A DNA stretch of 64,000 bases, from positions 74,252-138,251 of the forward strand of contig NW_019091585.1 in NCBI RefSeq assembly GCF_001949145.1, given 5' to 3'. Numbering within the stretch: the stretch's first letter is position 1; each line of letters begins with the position of its first letter. Below, one piece after another: positions 23,366 through 38,767 of this stretch. The notes beneath the pieces are model-generated. The model was not told the origin of the DNA. It saw only the letters and a list, made by a program, of their open reading frames with translations, and did no database searches. Both the position numbers and the translations under genes were made by a program. The stretch is from Acanthaster planci (lineage: Eukaryota; Echinodermata; Asteroidea; Valvatida; Acanthasteridae).

Positions 23366-25956
23366 ATGAAGACACGGGGTCAAAAAATCCCACAAGAAAC
23401 CAAGCATAAGGAGCAAAAGCCAAACAAACAAACATACAAACAAAAACACGCGAAGTCTCAATTTTTTCCTCAAATCTTAAAGATTGGAAACTTGGTCTAA
23501 CTGCTTCGTCATGATGTCATGAACAAAGCAGGCACATCTTTTTGGGCCCTTTTAATCTATTTAAATATATATTGAGAAAGATTCTGCTAAGAGGAAAATG
23601 TCAGGCCCTCAACCTTTTTGGAATTGTTTGCAGCAGTTGCATTTTTAGCATTTCCTAAAATATTCTGGTGTAGGTCTTTCATACTGGGTGTAAACAAGTG
23701 ATACTTAAGATCCAAATAGTACAAAAGTGGGTTACGATATTCATACTTAAGTGTTATGGCATTTTTGGGTAATGTAACATTGTAAATATTGTAGGGAATT
23801 CTAGGTTTCAGACTTCTTTTCCAAAGTTCATCGGTGGGGAGCTAAAACGCATGTTCCTCCATTCACGCATAACAGGGCTAAGACGCCTTCTTTAGTCGCT
23901 TCTCTCTGCTGAAGGAATACACGGTTACCTGTGAAGTAGTTAAATAGTGTTTGCGCCAAAACAGCAGCAGAGGACTTCCTCATGAAACTAATTACCCTTA
24001 CTCTTAAAATTCTAAAAACGACCATCTTTTCAAAACCCTGGTCAACTTTTTCTGCACTCTCAGGCGAGTCTTTGCCAACGATGGTATTTCCAAAATTAAC
24101 TGATTGTGGTAGTTTCATGTAAGTTGTTGGTTAGCATTTTTTCCCATTTTCTGTCTGTTTCATTGTTAGCTGTGGGGAGCCAAGGGGAAGTTTCGGCAAT
24201 CACAAATGTTCTGTATACGGATATTGTACTGTACTTCATATGTAGATTTTTTTTTTAATATTTTTATGCAAAAGGGGAAAAATCCACTCATTTTTTCCTG
24301 TCTAACCCTTCTGAAGTGCAGTGCGTTTACTTGCAGAAAGTTGCAGGTTGAGAAAAGTTTTCATTCATAAGTGGACTTCATGCCCTGAGAACCAACCGTT
24401 TTCGGTTGTTTCTAGACGCAGTGCCTTGCAATCCAACGCCGTTGGTGTTACAGTGAACCAACATGGGCGCGCACGAGCGATATCTTCAAGGGCCTCCAAA
24501 ACTTATTTGATGCTAAAGGTGATCGACTTTGTGGCAGAAAAATAGTTGTTTCAGTCTATTGTTCATTTTGACAACTAACGAGATTCGTCTCGGGCTAGAC
24601 AGCCCACCAGCTGCCCCGACTTTGCTACAGTCAACAGTTTCGATTGCCGCTTAAATCAGCAGTTATGAAAACCAGAAAGTAAAAAAAAAAAAAGGAATTA
24701 GAAACAGTTGCCAGATGTCCTGGGAAGGCAACATTGTCTCCCTACAAAGGAGCAGGGTGACGGACTAGTCAGCGACCCACCCTGGCAAATAAGGTGCGAG
24801 CGGGATCGGCAATTGACACCGCCGCGGGGCCTCAGGGCTTGCGAGGGGCGAATTCTGCGGCGGTGGTATGGTTTTAACCAACCATAGACGGGCAAAAAAA
24901 TATCGCGGGCCGTCAAAAGGGGGTTGTTTGAAAGAATTCTGGCGAGAGTCCACACAGGAGTCACGCGTCAGGATACATGATCTGCCCGCCTGAAAAAAAG
25001 TAGGGCGAATGGCTGCTTATAGGAAAGTGGCTTTAAGCCGGCAAAGAAAGAACGGTTTACACAAATGAATAATAACTGTAGTAATGAATGGGGGATTTGC
25101 AGCGAAAATCAGCGACGAATGCTTCTTTGATTAGTGCAATAATAGCGACAGATTGTTAGTGAGCAACTGTAAAACTAACTTTGTTCGTGTTGTTTCCAAT
25201 TCTCTGTAAAAGAAATCGAGACATCACGTGAAATGAGATACGCAAACCAAGAAGACAGCTATTGTGGCAAGGAATCGCTAATGTCACAAAAACAAGACCT
25301 CTTAGTAGCAGATTCCAAGTCACTTGAACACTACTACATCGATGGGCTTATTCACAATATTCCTGGGGACATTTATAGCTATTTCAGAAAAATGTCACCA
25401 TAACAAAACCAACAATGTTCAACGTTATTAATTGTTAAGATATATTATATTGACTTATTATTGCGAATGTGAGCAGTTGGTCTAAATCCATACTTGCATG
25501 GACTAAAACTATTAAACAATATGAAGGCTCGTATATGACGACGGGCAATTACACGCCAATAAGGAAATGTTCTCACACTATTACCGACCTCATAATAAAT
25601 CGTGATGGTAATACGTATTTTAAAAGAAAAACTCGTTTGTTTCGAGATTTCTGATGAAAATGAGGTTGGTATAACAGCCTGACTATATTTCCACTTTTGC
25701 GTAGAATTGTACTGTATCTAAAATAGTTTCCTGAACTTGAAAGTTCTGACGTTGTATTAACCAAAATCGAAATGTCTAAAGTTAAGGAAGCAAGGTTGTT
25801 GCACAGGGCAAAATGATACGAACTATCTCTTGTCTGTGAAAAACAAACATTTTCCCTTTTCATAATGACACGATGTTGTGAAAATTTCAGCAATTTTTGT
25901 AATCAGCAGAAAACATAAACCCACTAGCTAGACAACCTCAACTATAAGGTACAAGT

Positions 25957-26040
25957 GTTTGGATGGACGCATTGTGGCCGTGGGTTCGAGCCCCATCACC
26001 AATGTTAGTGTGTTAGGTTTTTGTCACACGCTCAGGGAAA
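25957..26040 (+). repeat. tRNA-like B-box fragment (possible SINE)
   Basis: GGTTCGAGCCC at 25983-25993 matches the Pol III B box. Its flanks TGGG and CCCA form a T-arm-like stem around a seven-base loop. No matching acceptor stem or clear A box is present, so this is a tRNA-derived fragment, not a tRNA gene. Confidence 0.4.
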
Positions 26041-29000
26041 ACACCCAACATACACGGTACATATTATGCTAAATGATGAAGCGCAAACTATATTCATGTA
26101 ATTCTATTGACAACATGTTTGTCTTTTCGACGAGCCAATTCTTGGAAGTGCGGAGACTTGGGCAAAACAAGTTTTATCTTGTTTTATCTGCAAAGTTTTG
26201 CTGTAAGTGCGAGGGCCGAGTCACATGGCCAGGATATAACTATGACACAACCAGCAGCAGCCCACCAAACCAAGAAATAAAACGACCGACAAATTCTACT
26301 TTCGCATCATTTATCATCACATCATAAAATGAGATAAAATGAATGTGTTCTGTACCTACGCCTAATGTTTCTTTTCCCTGTTGAACTGACCACAAGTTGC
26401 CAGTGAATATTTGCCTCATTTGTAAAACACTTTTGAAAACATAAAATGACAAGTCCCTTGACAGTAATTTGAATCAAGAATAAATATCATTTTATTGAAC
26501 TTATTGGATAATGGACGATTTTTAGATGTCACGGTGGGGCCACATAAAACTTCATTGAAAAATTGTGCTTTTAGACTCTCCCCCTCAGTGTCGCAGTAAC
26601 TAAATAAATCCTTGCAGTTTCCTCCATTGACCTTACCTATTTATGTATGATACCTATGCCAGCACTGACGACATTATGCGAAACACAACCTTTACATTTC
26701 AGAGCACACTTAACTGAAAGAAACCTCCAATAGCAACCGAAACAACTGCTGTTGCCTTGAATACAATGCTTGCAAAATAGTTTGTTCTATGGTTTGCTGG
26801 TTTTAAACAGATGTGTGGGCTGGTTCACACTACATGTATGTGCGCGAAATGCATTCGAAACAAAAGCCAACATCTGAAACTTTGTAACTCGATAAAGATA
26901 GTTTTAGTCTAATTTCAGTTGGAATTTGGGAGTGCAAGGGTGTAAAAATTATTAAAAGAACCGGTGCCATCTTCAGGGGTTGCACGCGAGTACACAACTC
27001 GGAGCGCCCTCTGTCAAGAAACAGACTGGGGTCATTTCGCGTTGACATTACGCCTCACGTGCACAAACAGTTCTGACGCAAGTCCAAACTACATGTATCA
27101 CGTTCTCCACGACACTTATAACCCAGAGAGGATATCAAAAAGGATATACCTTAAAGATACATAATTATAGTCGGTGGAAATGATGATTGTAAGGTGGCAC
27201 TGTTCTTAACACTTTCAAATTCCTTGTTTCCAAATCATGCATGGAACATTATACAGTCGAGAACATTGATTGTTAAATAACAGCAATAAAATCCCACATG
27301 AATAGCAAGAACTACTTCATTAGATCAGATAAAGCAAGGATAGGGTACAAAGGAGACGAACATCATTAAGTGATAGCAATGCACAGTCTACACAAGAGGT
27401 GGCGAATCATTAATTTTACTCTGTGATATCACATTCCCTGACTATTGGGAAACTGATCTTTCCACTCTCCAACTGTCTGTTTTTTTTTTCCAGTCTCTAC
27501 TCGACATAATGCTCCCCCCCTTTCGCATCATGACAACTAAATCAATCCCAACGTCAGCTAGGCTACGTCACAGATGACATCATCTGTACCAAGTGATGAT
27601 ACGACATCAAGTGACGCAAACATGGACAGTGCGACAAGAAAAAATAATGCTCATTGTTCACTCACTTTTTGTTTTGGTTTATTTTCCGCGAAGGTAGTGG
27701 AACGAGTCTCCTGAGATGGCGTAGAATGTTTGCTGGTCATTATAGGACAGGGTGTTAAAATGTTACTGATGTAATGCGACCCACAGTGCTACTTTTAACT
27801 GATTAGAAACTTTTTGGAATTAAATCTGAAATACACATGTTAAATAATAAGACTTCGAAAACCAAAACAGCGTTTAAAAACACAACATGCATCGCTTTTC
27901 TACTGCCCGAAGTGATTAGAACGGGTACTATTTTAAGTTGGAAAACCGAACTACACAAACGAGTACACGCAGCATAATACTTCCACGTCAGTAATACGGG
28001 GCTTGGTTAAATCGTCAGATATTCCTTCTCTAATTTGTATCCTGATTTGCAACCCTTTGCCTTTTGAAAGGCTCTTTTGTACTCAGAGTGCAAAATTTCC
28101 TTTTTGGTGTAAACGGAGGAGATCGTTACATTTTCAGAAAATACAGGGAAAATCTCCCGAATTTAAGGTTTCATAGAAATGTAGTCACTTTAAAAAAAAA
28201 TGAATTCTTTTCTCGGGCAGGGGGCCTGGAACGTATCATGCAGCCCGAAGCAGCTTATGCAAATGTACAATTCTCCTAAACTTAAAATATGCCAATAGGT
28301 AATATCTCAGGGTCAATTAGTTTCCTAGTTTGCCTAACCTTGATCTGTCCATCTGCCTGCCTTACTTCACAGACACAATTTTATGGACGTCATTCACATG
28401 TAGTTGAAAGAATCGCAATGAACACAGTCCGCTTAATGTGTCTCTCGAAATCATGTTCCGTGGTCCCACCGTATAATTTCGGATATTGATTTCACACAAA
28501 AACATTCGCGAAAAGAGGAATCATTACGGTAAGCTACACAGGGGAGAATATATAACTCCATTCTGTGCACTTCAAACGTCAATTTACCTTCTAGAGTTCA
28601 AGTTGGCATATATACAAGGGCGTGCAATCATGACAATGATCGTCTACACGACGCAGGCATGAACGTGTAGTGCACATAGATGTGCAATATAATTGTCCTT
28701 CATGTTGTCATGTTCAGAAGAAATACGCGAACACAGAAGGCTTGCCATGGTCTTTGAACACGAGAGGGGAAATGCAAGCGGAAATAGCCATGCAAGCGAC
28801 AACAAAATCGATCTTTTCAGCAGCGAAAAGAGTACACGGAATCGAGCGGCAAAATGTTTGTGTGTGGCTTCGAAGTCTCGACACCCCAACGATAAGCCCT
28901 CGGTCACGCCATGTCTAGCGACAAGCCTCACGTTTTTTTTTTTTTACAGGCAGAGTCGCGGCTGTTTTACCTCCTATAAAATGGAAGGTTCTACAAGGGG

Positions 29001-32000
29001 TCCACGGTCCACTGCCGTTCCCCAAAACTACGGTAACCGGGAACCAACGGCACTTACCTTTCGTTGGATCCACGTTCTGGCGCTCTCAGGCCCCGAAAAC
29101 CATGGCAAACTGGTGGAAATCTGTGGAAAAACTGCCGTGTGTGGCTTGTGGAGCGATGGCGACGGTGAAAATAGTGCGCCAGTGGCGATGGAAAGTGCTG
29201 CTGGGCATCACGCGCTATTCAAACCTCGTGAGATGTGACATAATTACAAAAGTTGCCTCAGGGTATGCCTGTTCCTTTTCTTACGGCAAACAACAATACA
29301 CACACTGCAGTTGTTGCTTATATTAAAGTGTATAGGCTTACAGTCCGGAGGTAAAAGGGTTGGCCGGTGACGAATATTTTCCCCCTCCGAGTTCCTTTTG
29401 ATTTTGTTCCTGAGAAAACCAGACAGGTTGGACGTGCCTTAGAGGAGGGAAACAGGATGTTGGAGGGATTGGTGTGTTCTCCGGAGGACCGTGAACGAGG
29501 CAGGCGCTGGCCCCTCGCGGTGACGGGTGAGGTGTGCTGGTAGTTGCTCGGTCGGCAACAGAGTCCAGGGAGAGACAGAGAGCTGGATTCCATGTACATG
29601 TACAGAGAATGGCGGTGGGAACCGTGCTTATGAGGCCGTGATCCATTCATTGCTTGAATGCTTCTTCTCTCTGCGCTTGATTGGTGCCTGCGGGCTATCT
29701 GCGGGTCCGAGTCACTCACTGCACAGCCTGGGCCTGTTGGAAGGCTTGAATATTTCACAGCGGATTTGGCCTCGGGCGAACCTCGGTTAAAGGATAGAGC
29801 AAAAGAAAGCTCTCAGTTGTCCGGCATTTTTAAGAGCGCGTAAAGCCTGGAACTTATCCCCCTTTGCGCGCACAGCGCCCCCGCCAATTCACTGTGCATG
29901 TATCTATGATGCCGGGTTCCTTTATTTCATTGCGGGCACACTGACCCCGAGGACACTATAGAATTCTTATGAAATCAGCAGAAAGGACACATCTAAGATG
30001 TGTGCCGGCGACTGAGGTTGCGATATGTATCTGTCTCAATTACAGCCATTTATGTTTCCCTAAGCAAGGCGGCTCAACACGAAAACGGGCGAAATAAGTT
30101 TGACTACGTATTTCACCCGGATAAATAACCTGCACAATTATCTCTTTTCAAGGTATGAGTGAATATGTGGTGTTATATTGGTCATGTTTTTCATTAATAA
30201 GCCTATTTGATCTAAAACAAAGTCGCTATGGACACCAAACGTGTACAGAATTAGCCCAAAAGTAAAACACGCTAATTGAGGAAAATTGGCATATTGCAGT
30301 TTTTAACTCAGATATCTGATTGGATATGGGAGGGGGATGGTTACGCCTTCGTTGACGAGTCGTTAGTTGTATCTTTATTTGCGCCGTCATTACAACAAAA
30401 ATGCAACCTCAAAAGCAGGTGGATTGAATCTGAAGGATCTCCACGCAGTGAGTATGTACCCGAGCGGGCCTGCAAATATTTAATGAGTATAGCGCCGGGG
30501 GCAAAGAGCACTGGGCAACGACTGGTAAGAAATTATCAAGCGAACGGATGGCTAAGGACAGGCATAGAGGCGAGCCGCGGCGTGTAGCAGGCTGGGCCAG
30601 CAGCGAAAAGAGTGATAACGACATCGGACAGATCACAGTAATTGGACCTTCTTGGCCGAATATGATGCTGCGAGTATCAATGGCAAGAGACATAAGAACT
30701 AAATAAGGTCAAGAGACAAAAGGAAGAAGAAGTTTCAAGAAGTAACCCAGGAACGGAGATTAGCCTGCTGCTTATTTTTTATTGTTATTTTCCTAATTTT
30801 TAAATCCTTGTCAAACTCCAGTTCTATCGCCAAAGGCCTACAGAAGGACTTCTTGTTTCCGTGAAGGTGTCAAATGGGAAGCACCGTAAGACACAAATTT
30901 CTTTTTAAGCAGCCTTTGGCGTGTTTTTGAATGAGATGTGCACCTTACGCATGAGCGAGAGAGGGTGCTTTATTACTTAGCAACGACGGCGTTCTTAACC
31001 AGGTAGAATATTTACTCCATGAACCGTTTAAGGATTATTTCCTCACCGAAATACTTGAGTTCGTTGGAACGTGTAAAGGCTAATCGCAATTATGTTCACC
31101 ACAAAAGAGTCAACTCTTCACGTACACCTGCACATGGGGTTATTCCTTATCTAATCTTCACGCCTTCCGCTTGCTGTATTACCCTATTTGGTTGATTCCC
31201 TTTGTCTTAGAGGTATACCTCAAGCCGGTCTCCCCAGTAATAACTAGGTCCTAATCCCCAGGTTTTCCTTGAATTGGCACTGAAAGTTCTCCAGTGGTGT
31301 ATGCAATTAACTACCCTCACACTTTGCCTATAACTCATGAGTGGCCTACCTACATGTAATGGAGGTTCACAGTGAGCCACCTCATTGAGATTGTTTTTCT
31401 TACTGTGTTTTGTCCGCCTTCATTCGGTGCCTGCGCTCCCCGTTGAGGCCTGCGATTTATAACTGTTTCCTCAGTATCTGGTGAGAGTGCAATGTCGATC
31501 TTTGGTTGGTTTATTGCTTCCTCGTAGAGGGACCATCTCTCGAAAAAAAACCACATCATTATGCGAACCACACTAGGGAAAAGGGCACTACATGTATATA
31601 TAACAGCCTCACGAACACACACGTTGTGTAAGTATACCGCTCCTTTGATTTTTCCGACTCCCTCGAGCAGAAGCACCCCCTCATCGGTTAAAAAAGAGCC
31701 AACGTTGGTCGGAAATGCTCATTTTGTTGGAAGCGATGCGACCGTAACGCTTGTATTTCAAAGTCATTTGTGAATTGACCAGTAAAGTGCGTGAAGGAAC
31801 CTGCGTTGTTAGGAAAATCGCGCCCTCTCTTGGTCCAGGTCAGGGTATAAAGACTTAATATAATGGATTTATAACCCAAGTAAGGTTTTACTTCCACTGG
31901 ATTTTATTCCTGACCAGCTCACTAAGGTAGTGAAATACCTCAAGGGGCCTACGTGTGCCAGGAGATATTGTTCCTCATTGGGCGAGAACCGGCAGCATGC

Positions 32001-33216
32001 AGCTATAGCATTCAGATTCAGCGGCACTGCCCTCTTCCTGTATGATAACTTTACAAAGCACAGCCTTCATATGGGGAGGCCGACCTTCAGTCGCACCCTC
32101 GTGATGCACTATTTTCCAATGTACTTCAAGTCTTTCTTTATAGAGGAACCTTCCTGATTGAGGGAACATCCCTTCGTCCAAAAGCATCTTATACCTTCAA
32201 CATTCCGTGAGGTCTTAAATTTTTTTCCCATGCGATAAGGTACGCTGACCCCCCCCCAACATACATAAACGAGGATCCCTCCTACCCCTTTGTTTGCACC
32301 CACCAAATACTATGGGTACAAGGATGGGCTATTGTCTTCAGACCGAATGACCCTGTTTTTCATTGAATTATTATTGGTTGCGTTCGATTAGCTTACACGG
32401 GACGAACCCTAACCCGGGGATGGCCGTGGGTGCTGCGTCGAACAAGCGAGACGGTGGGGATTCGGTTAAATCCGAGTCAACTCGTGGAAGCTGGTCGAAA
32501 GCACCCGTTGGATAGAATCGGTTTGTGGGGAGTAACACAGATCATGCCAGGTGCACGTGCAAGGTGATCCCAAAAGGCTTTGCGTTCGTTGTACTTCCTG
32601 CACAAATTTGGTGAAGGGCACAATAGGCTATTTCCATTTGCCCTATTTATCAGGGCTCGAGACAATCGAGCGAATCACCTGCAAGTTAGACCATGGCGTC
32701 GTGTTTAGGCAAAGCATGGTGGTCATTCAAAACAACAACAATGAAGTTATCAGCCATTCCGGGAGATGCTACCCCACAAATAATCTTCACCAATTATGAA
32801 AAGTACATCAGCAACAAATCTTTCACAAGACAAGATAGGTTCCAACCTTTCATACAGGATAACTCATCGGTTAGGAAATGAGAATTGCTGTAAGTTTTTT
32901 CCACACAATTCATCTTTGCATTACATGCAATGCATATTCATAAACTGACTAAACGACACGCCATGCAAGCATCGACTTCGTCTTCATACATCTCCGCGGA
33001 CGAGCAACATAAACAGCGAGCGATTGGACCCCGAACGCAGTATCCGTTCACAAATGAATATAGAGCACCGCGAGCAAATGCATTATGAAAGAAGTCATGT
33101 TTATGATGTCCAACGGAAACATGTCCGTGGCATGTCAGTTCGCCTCTACTGGCACGTCTTTCCTCCTGCGCGCAGCCCCGAAGCGGAGCGGCGACGAGGA
33201 AGAGAGAGGATAAGAG

Positions 33217-33237
33217 ACAGAGAGAGAGAGAGAGAGA
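33217..33237. repeat. (AG)n microsatellite
   Basis: An almost pure AG dinucleotide tract within a purine-rich stretch that runs from about 33196 to 33260. Confidence 0.9.
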
Positions 33238-36200
33238 AAGGGTCGTGAGGGATTGGAGGAAGAAAACTGGAGCGCCGCGCGCTAGTTGTATAGACAACAG
33301 CTCCACGGGCCTTTTGGATCCAACCCACCCCCATTCCGTCATGTCTCATTGGCGCTGTCAGCCAACCGACTCACATCCATGGAGGCAGAAATAGCTTAGA
33401 CTAGACACAAGCCAGCCCCTCTGCATCTGAATGCATTCTAGACTTTTATTTATTTCTTTCTTTTTCAGTCGGACTTGCAAATAGGGACTATAACATGAAA
33501 TTCGTTCACAGTGTCACATTATCTAAATGTCTGTACCTTCACAATGTCTAACAGACTCGAAAGTTGTGGCATGATCCTCTTTCAAAGTTGGTACGGGGGC
33601 CAAAAGGGGACAAACATGACATAACCAGAGTCCATTTCACGGAGAAACCACTTTTCACATTTTGCTTAAATACCCCTCTGGAGAATGCGGTTTGAATTGA
33701 TTTTAAAATGCACTTTAGCAACAACATTTCCCGCAAGTTATCGCACCCTACGCCGTGCCACTTCAGCTGATTTTCCATAAGTTGTCTTTTTTTCATCTTT
33801 TCTTTCAATTGTGTCGGACAATAAATCAGCACAAAAGGCAAATATCTATTACGCATAAAAGTCAGCTGCTTTAGCCACATTTACAACTTTGTGTGCTGTA
33901 CCATCTAAAAGACAACTGTCAGTCTTTTTCAGAAATGACATCACAGATTTGTTCAAGAATTTAAAAAAAGGTAAACTAAAAAAGCACATCCCCTAAACGC
34001 CCTGTATGCGAAAGAAATCAGGAAATAATAGAAAATATCTATCACGAGGACGAATTCTGTCTGCAAGGGTGTGATTTATGAAAACTTGTCGGTTTTTATG
34101 TCAATTTTAGGACGAGGTGGTAAAAACTGAAAGTGTATAATTATAGTTTGACGATCTGGAGCGCTGCTTGAGGGCGTATAAATGCACTTCAAAAACCGTG
34201 GTGTGATGAATATCCTCGCTGTCCAGGAGGACAATACCGGCATGGTGTTGCCCAATATGGACAAATGAGGAAGATACATGCAGGTTTTGGGGTAAGGTGT
34301 TTGAATCAGCCTCCATTGGGGACGAGATCCAACTTGCCATAGTGTGGTGTTTCGTTCTTACTGCTGAAAGGAATTCAGCCGGCTGTCAACTAGCCAGGAA
34401 CTGTTATGCCTGTTATGCATTATGCTTATGCATGGTTTCTAATAAATGAACTCAAGGGCGACTCCAGAACCAATTTTGCGGGAGAGACGAGATTTTAATT
34501 TATTCTTTTTTTGGGGGGGGGGCAAATATTCCCAAATTTCCTCATCTTTTGTGGCCTTTCAGACAGTTGAGGCTGAGTGTTGGGCTTTTTTACACGATTC
34601 AGAAAGAAGGGAAGTGAAACACTCTCCCAAACGGTTTTTCCCTTATTATATAAGAGAAATTCACAGAGGCATGGCATTCGTTATCCCTATGCATCTGCCA
34701 GTCATTTAAACGAACATTCTGTCTTTTCGAATCAACCCTTCTGGCATAAATAGTTCTCTGAAGAAAATATAAATTATTGTACGATGTCTAAGGTCTTCAC
34801 GCGACGAGGTTTTGCTGCACCTGCTTAATTAAGCAGCATCAGTAATAATCTGCTTTTATCACCTCACCAACATCCATACGAGTATGGATCCCAAATGAAG
34901 AATGAAAGATTCTGTATGCGTGACAAACTCCTAATCGACATACTGTATTGAATCCAAAATGAAAAACAAGTCAAATAAAAAACACTTTTCCACTGAATGA
35001 ACACGATCAGTGGGAATAATTAATAATAATAATAAAAAACTGCAGAGGGCGCTCTTAACCCAGGTCTTTGATGAACTAGGTCCTTTTTTCTATGAAACTG
35101 TCCCATTTTTATAAGCGCTGGGACTAAAGAGAGAATAATGTCGAAGCTGCGACGAGTCACAGCATAAATCAAACCTCACAGTCCTGGTAGAAAAGGAAAG
35201 ATTCGTCTCTTGTCAACTCGCAATCGGCGGCACATTAGTTTTCTCCACGCAGCTGTGTAGCCGCCGAGTATGTTCACGGCTCCATTTCAGCCGCGGGAAA
35301 TTAATCTGGAAGCGTTGCCCGCTCTCTGCAATTATCCCGATGACTTGGTGACGAGAGAAAAGGCGGTATCTTTTCCCCCTCCTCTTCAGTCTGCGCATGT
35401 CCAGTTCTTATCGGATAATTACAGGATCGTTCCTAAGTATTATTTACATGAGAGTCCAGCCTGAGTAACTAAATCTGTCCTGGAAAACAATGTTACAAAA
35501 GTCGGGAGGTTTTAATTAATTCGGTGCATTCTCGAGGGTACGTCTGGTGTTAAATCCAGGCAGATTGGTAATCTCCCCTTGCCTTTCAAAATAACAGTTA
35601 AGCCTATTTTTGTTCCAAGATTTATTGCGTCTGGCGGAGCTCATTTCTTTGATCGAAACCTCCATTAAAATATTTAGAGCATTTATTCAATTGATTATTC
35701 AATGAAATAACTTGTGCTTGCGTCCTTGAAGATGAATTTAAATCAACTTTGAGTGGTGTTTGTCAGTTACAGGAGAAACTACCGGGCTGGGATTTGAGAG
35801 GAGCGGCTGGAGATACGCCTGCTGCCCAACTGCAAATTTGAAAACCAAGTACCCTGTCAAGTGTCCTCTTCAAAAATGTGAGATCCAAACACTACTTCAA
35901 CAAACTTGCAACATCGATACACCCAAGCACCTGGTCTCCGGTCCAGTTCTGTATCCTTGCAGAACATAGCTAGCGACAGGACAGCCCGTCTGAGCACACC
36001 ATCAAATCTAGAGACTGTCTCAAGTCACGTCATATTTACACACGGAAGGTTGTCTTTGAAACACCTGCCAATTAGGAAACTACCCGCCGCATTGCCCAAC
36101 ACCCAACAAACCTCCACCCGACACACAACCCGTCCCAGATTTCCGGAAAAATCAATTATTACAGCTTTGTCGAGGGACCACTTGGGAATATTGCTTGCCT

Positions 36201-38606
36201 TGTTGCTGGCGCAAGGAATGGAAGGGGGGGGGGTTAAAAGCGAGACTTGAGTTTTCAGTATCCATTGCACAGGGCCGTATCCATTTCACGCCGGGCGCTG
36301 AATCAGTTTAATTGTGGGAGGTTTGCGCTGGGGAGATCGCTTCATATTTTCGGCAAGTGATGCTGCTCACGCGCCGGTTCGAGTTGACTCCTCGCGGGCT
36401 GGTTGGACATGATACCCCAGCTCGCTGCACCTACTCCCTCACTATCGAATGGAGACATTTCTTGAGAATGCTGATGAGTGGATGACGATGTTTGTGCAGA
36501 GATGAGAGAAAGGGGATAGATCTCGCGTATTGGGAGCTATCACTGTGCAGATGTTACATCCTAAGGTTGACGTATTACACTGATCCCACCGACTCCCTAT
36601 CCGGTTAGGGAATACAAGGTGGACGTGCTTCTATCAATACAACCGTGATTTCTGCATTCTTACAACTCATCTAATCTGTCACAGTCAGTCCATTCAATAA
36701 ACCGAAAGCGCACGACAGTCGGAATGACTTATTCAAAAGATTCGTCAACATTCGACATTGCGACGGGTATTTCAGTCCGCGAGAAAGTTTGTTGGGACAA
36801 GGATTTTCTGCACTTCAGCAGAGTCAGGTAGGATAAAAGGAAGGCAAAGATGAATGATGCAGCTTAATCAGCATGCATGTATCAACCTGGGGCGAAGCTA
36901 CGACAGGAGGCTTTCTCTGCTCCCACGTTTCTCACCCGGGGCCCCCAACTGCCCAAAGCCGCCGCAGTCTCCCCCCTATAATTGCATCAAGAAATTAACG
37001 ACGGCCCAGATATTGAAATTCAAAACCTTAAAAGCATATTTTCTTGACCCTTCGCGGCTGAAATGGAAGCGTGTCCGCGGGCCTGCCCAGGGGCGTGCCG
37101 GTAAAATTGCAAACCTGGTTGCTCGGTGGCGTCTTGTGTGACGCTAGCCCATCATCCTCTCTTAAACTGGCTGCGGGTATTTCTTCTTTTTTTCTTTTTT
37201 CTTTTTTTTTTGAGTTTAGTTTTTCATCCATCCGACAACGCCGACGATGAGGCGGATTGATGCCGTGGGGCCTTGGCGGCACTCGGTCGACAGAGATAGT
37301 GGAGAAATGCTCCCGTCCCATCACCGGGCCTCCCCTTTTTTGCCTTTTCGGTACTCCTGCTCCGTTCGCTTCACTGACCACTTCGTAATTAAAGTGTAAT
37401 ATTCGAAATGCCAACAGTCTGGCTGACTTTGTCCACAAATGCGAAGTGACTATGTATGTTGGGGGAAAAGTGTTTTAGGCATAAGCGGGGGAAGTTAGGA
37501 TGTGGAGGTAATATAATTGCATGGTGATGTTCCCCAGCGCTGCATATCAACATCGCCCTATGGTAGCACCACCAGCAAAGAATGTTATGCCAGACTCATA
37601 AGGTATACCGGTAGTCAAACCTGCAGGATCTAGCAACAAAACGACAGGTACGATAAAGACTTAAAAAAAAAAAAACACAACAACAAATTGATAAAAGGTC
37701 ATTAAGACAGGGAAATATTCTGCACATTGGAATAATCCACAGGATTGAGACTGAACGTTGGGCGTCCTTTTTTAAAATATAATTATGACGGAATGTGCCT
37801 TGCAACGGGATGGCGTAGTTTAAAGACGTTTTCTATTAGCACTGAAGTATCATTTTGTCAGAAGAGTTGCTAGGAGCAGTCCCGTATCCAGCGGGATGGG
37901 GATTTGATTTTCTTGAAAAAAAAAGATTCTCTTAAGGATGACAATCCTTTGACAATAAAAACAAACCCTCATAATTATGCCCCCCCCCCCAAAAAAATGC
38001 TTCTGCATTGGAGAGAGGGGGTTGAAATGAACTTTTCATGACTGTCCATTACTTTTCTTTTACAGAGTATGAACTTGTCGGGGTCAAGTCTGTTATTCAC
38101 TCGCGGAGCTGAGAGTATACCGAAAGTATGACTCTGACTCTGACTATTACCAGATTTTTTGAACGGGGCTGGGATTTAAGTGCTATTTTTTTCACCTCAT
38201 ATACACAATTCACGGATGAGCTTGACCTAAATGGCTAATTAAAACTAAAATCAGACTCGCATATTGTCAAGATTTTCCGGAACCAGGGCCGAGCACTCCC
38301 ACTGAAATGCTCACGGTGAACGTATCCGAAACTCTCTCGACGCCATAAGCATGCAAAGCCATGCCTGTGCATTTTGGTACGGTAGTGAAAAGGAACTTAT
38401 TTACATCTGCCATCGGCAACCGGATGCAGGAGGGTATCAGAGTTGAGGAGTTATTTTGCTTGACAGTGTGAACCTGTGATAAGCCAGAACCAACTTTCAG
38501 CAGTTTGCCTGCATAATTATGTTCAATGACATGGAGTACGTCGCCGGCAAGAGAAGGCAGAGAGTACACGACCGTGACCATGGTAATCAATAGAGAAATT
38601 ATAGGG

Positions 38607-38767
38607 CTATGTCTAAATTTAACTGAGCTACGGCTACGTCTATCAGCATGCCCACACATTTGGAACTGGCAAAGATCTAGACGTAACTCTAGACATAAGA
38701 TTCGGACGAGGCCATGGAGAAAACTACGGACTGAAGTTTTAGCTACGGAGCTAAGCCGAAGACATAG
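38607..38767. mobile_element. Candidate short inverted-repeat element
   Basis: The left end reads CTATGTCT and the right end AGACATAG on the same strand after one mismatched base is allowed. Inside are repeated CTACGG and TCTAGAC words in both orientations, for example near 38628-38640 and 38741-38758. No target duplication is clear. Confidence 0.4.

Noticed and set aside
28693-29238. 181-codon plus-strand open frame in a CpG-rich patch
   Set aside because: It contains a translated poly-T run (Phe repeat) and has no recognisable motif. It is more likely regulatory or repeat sequence.
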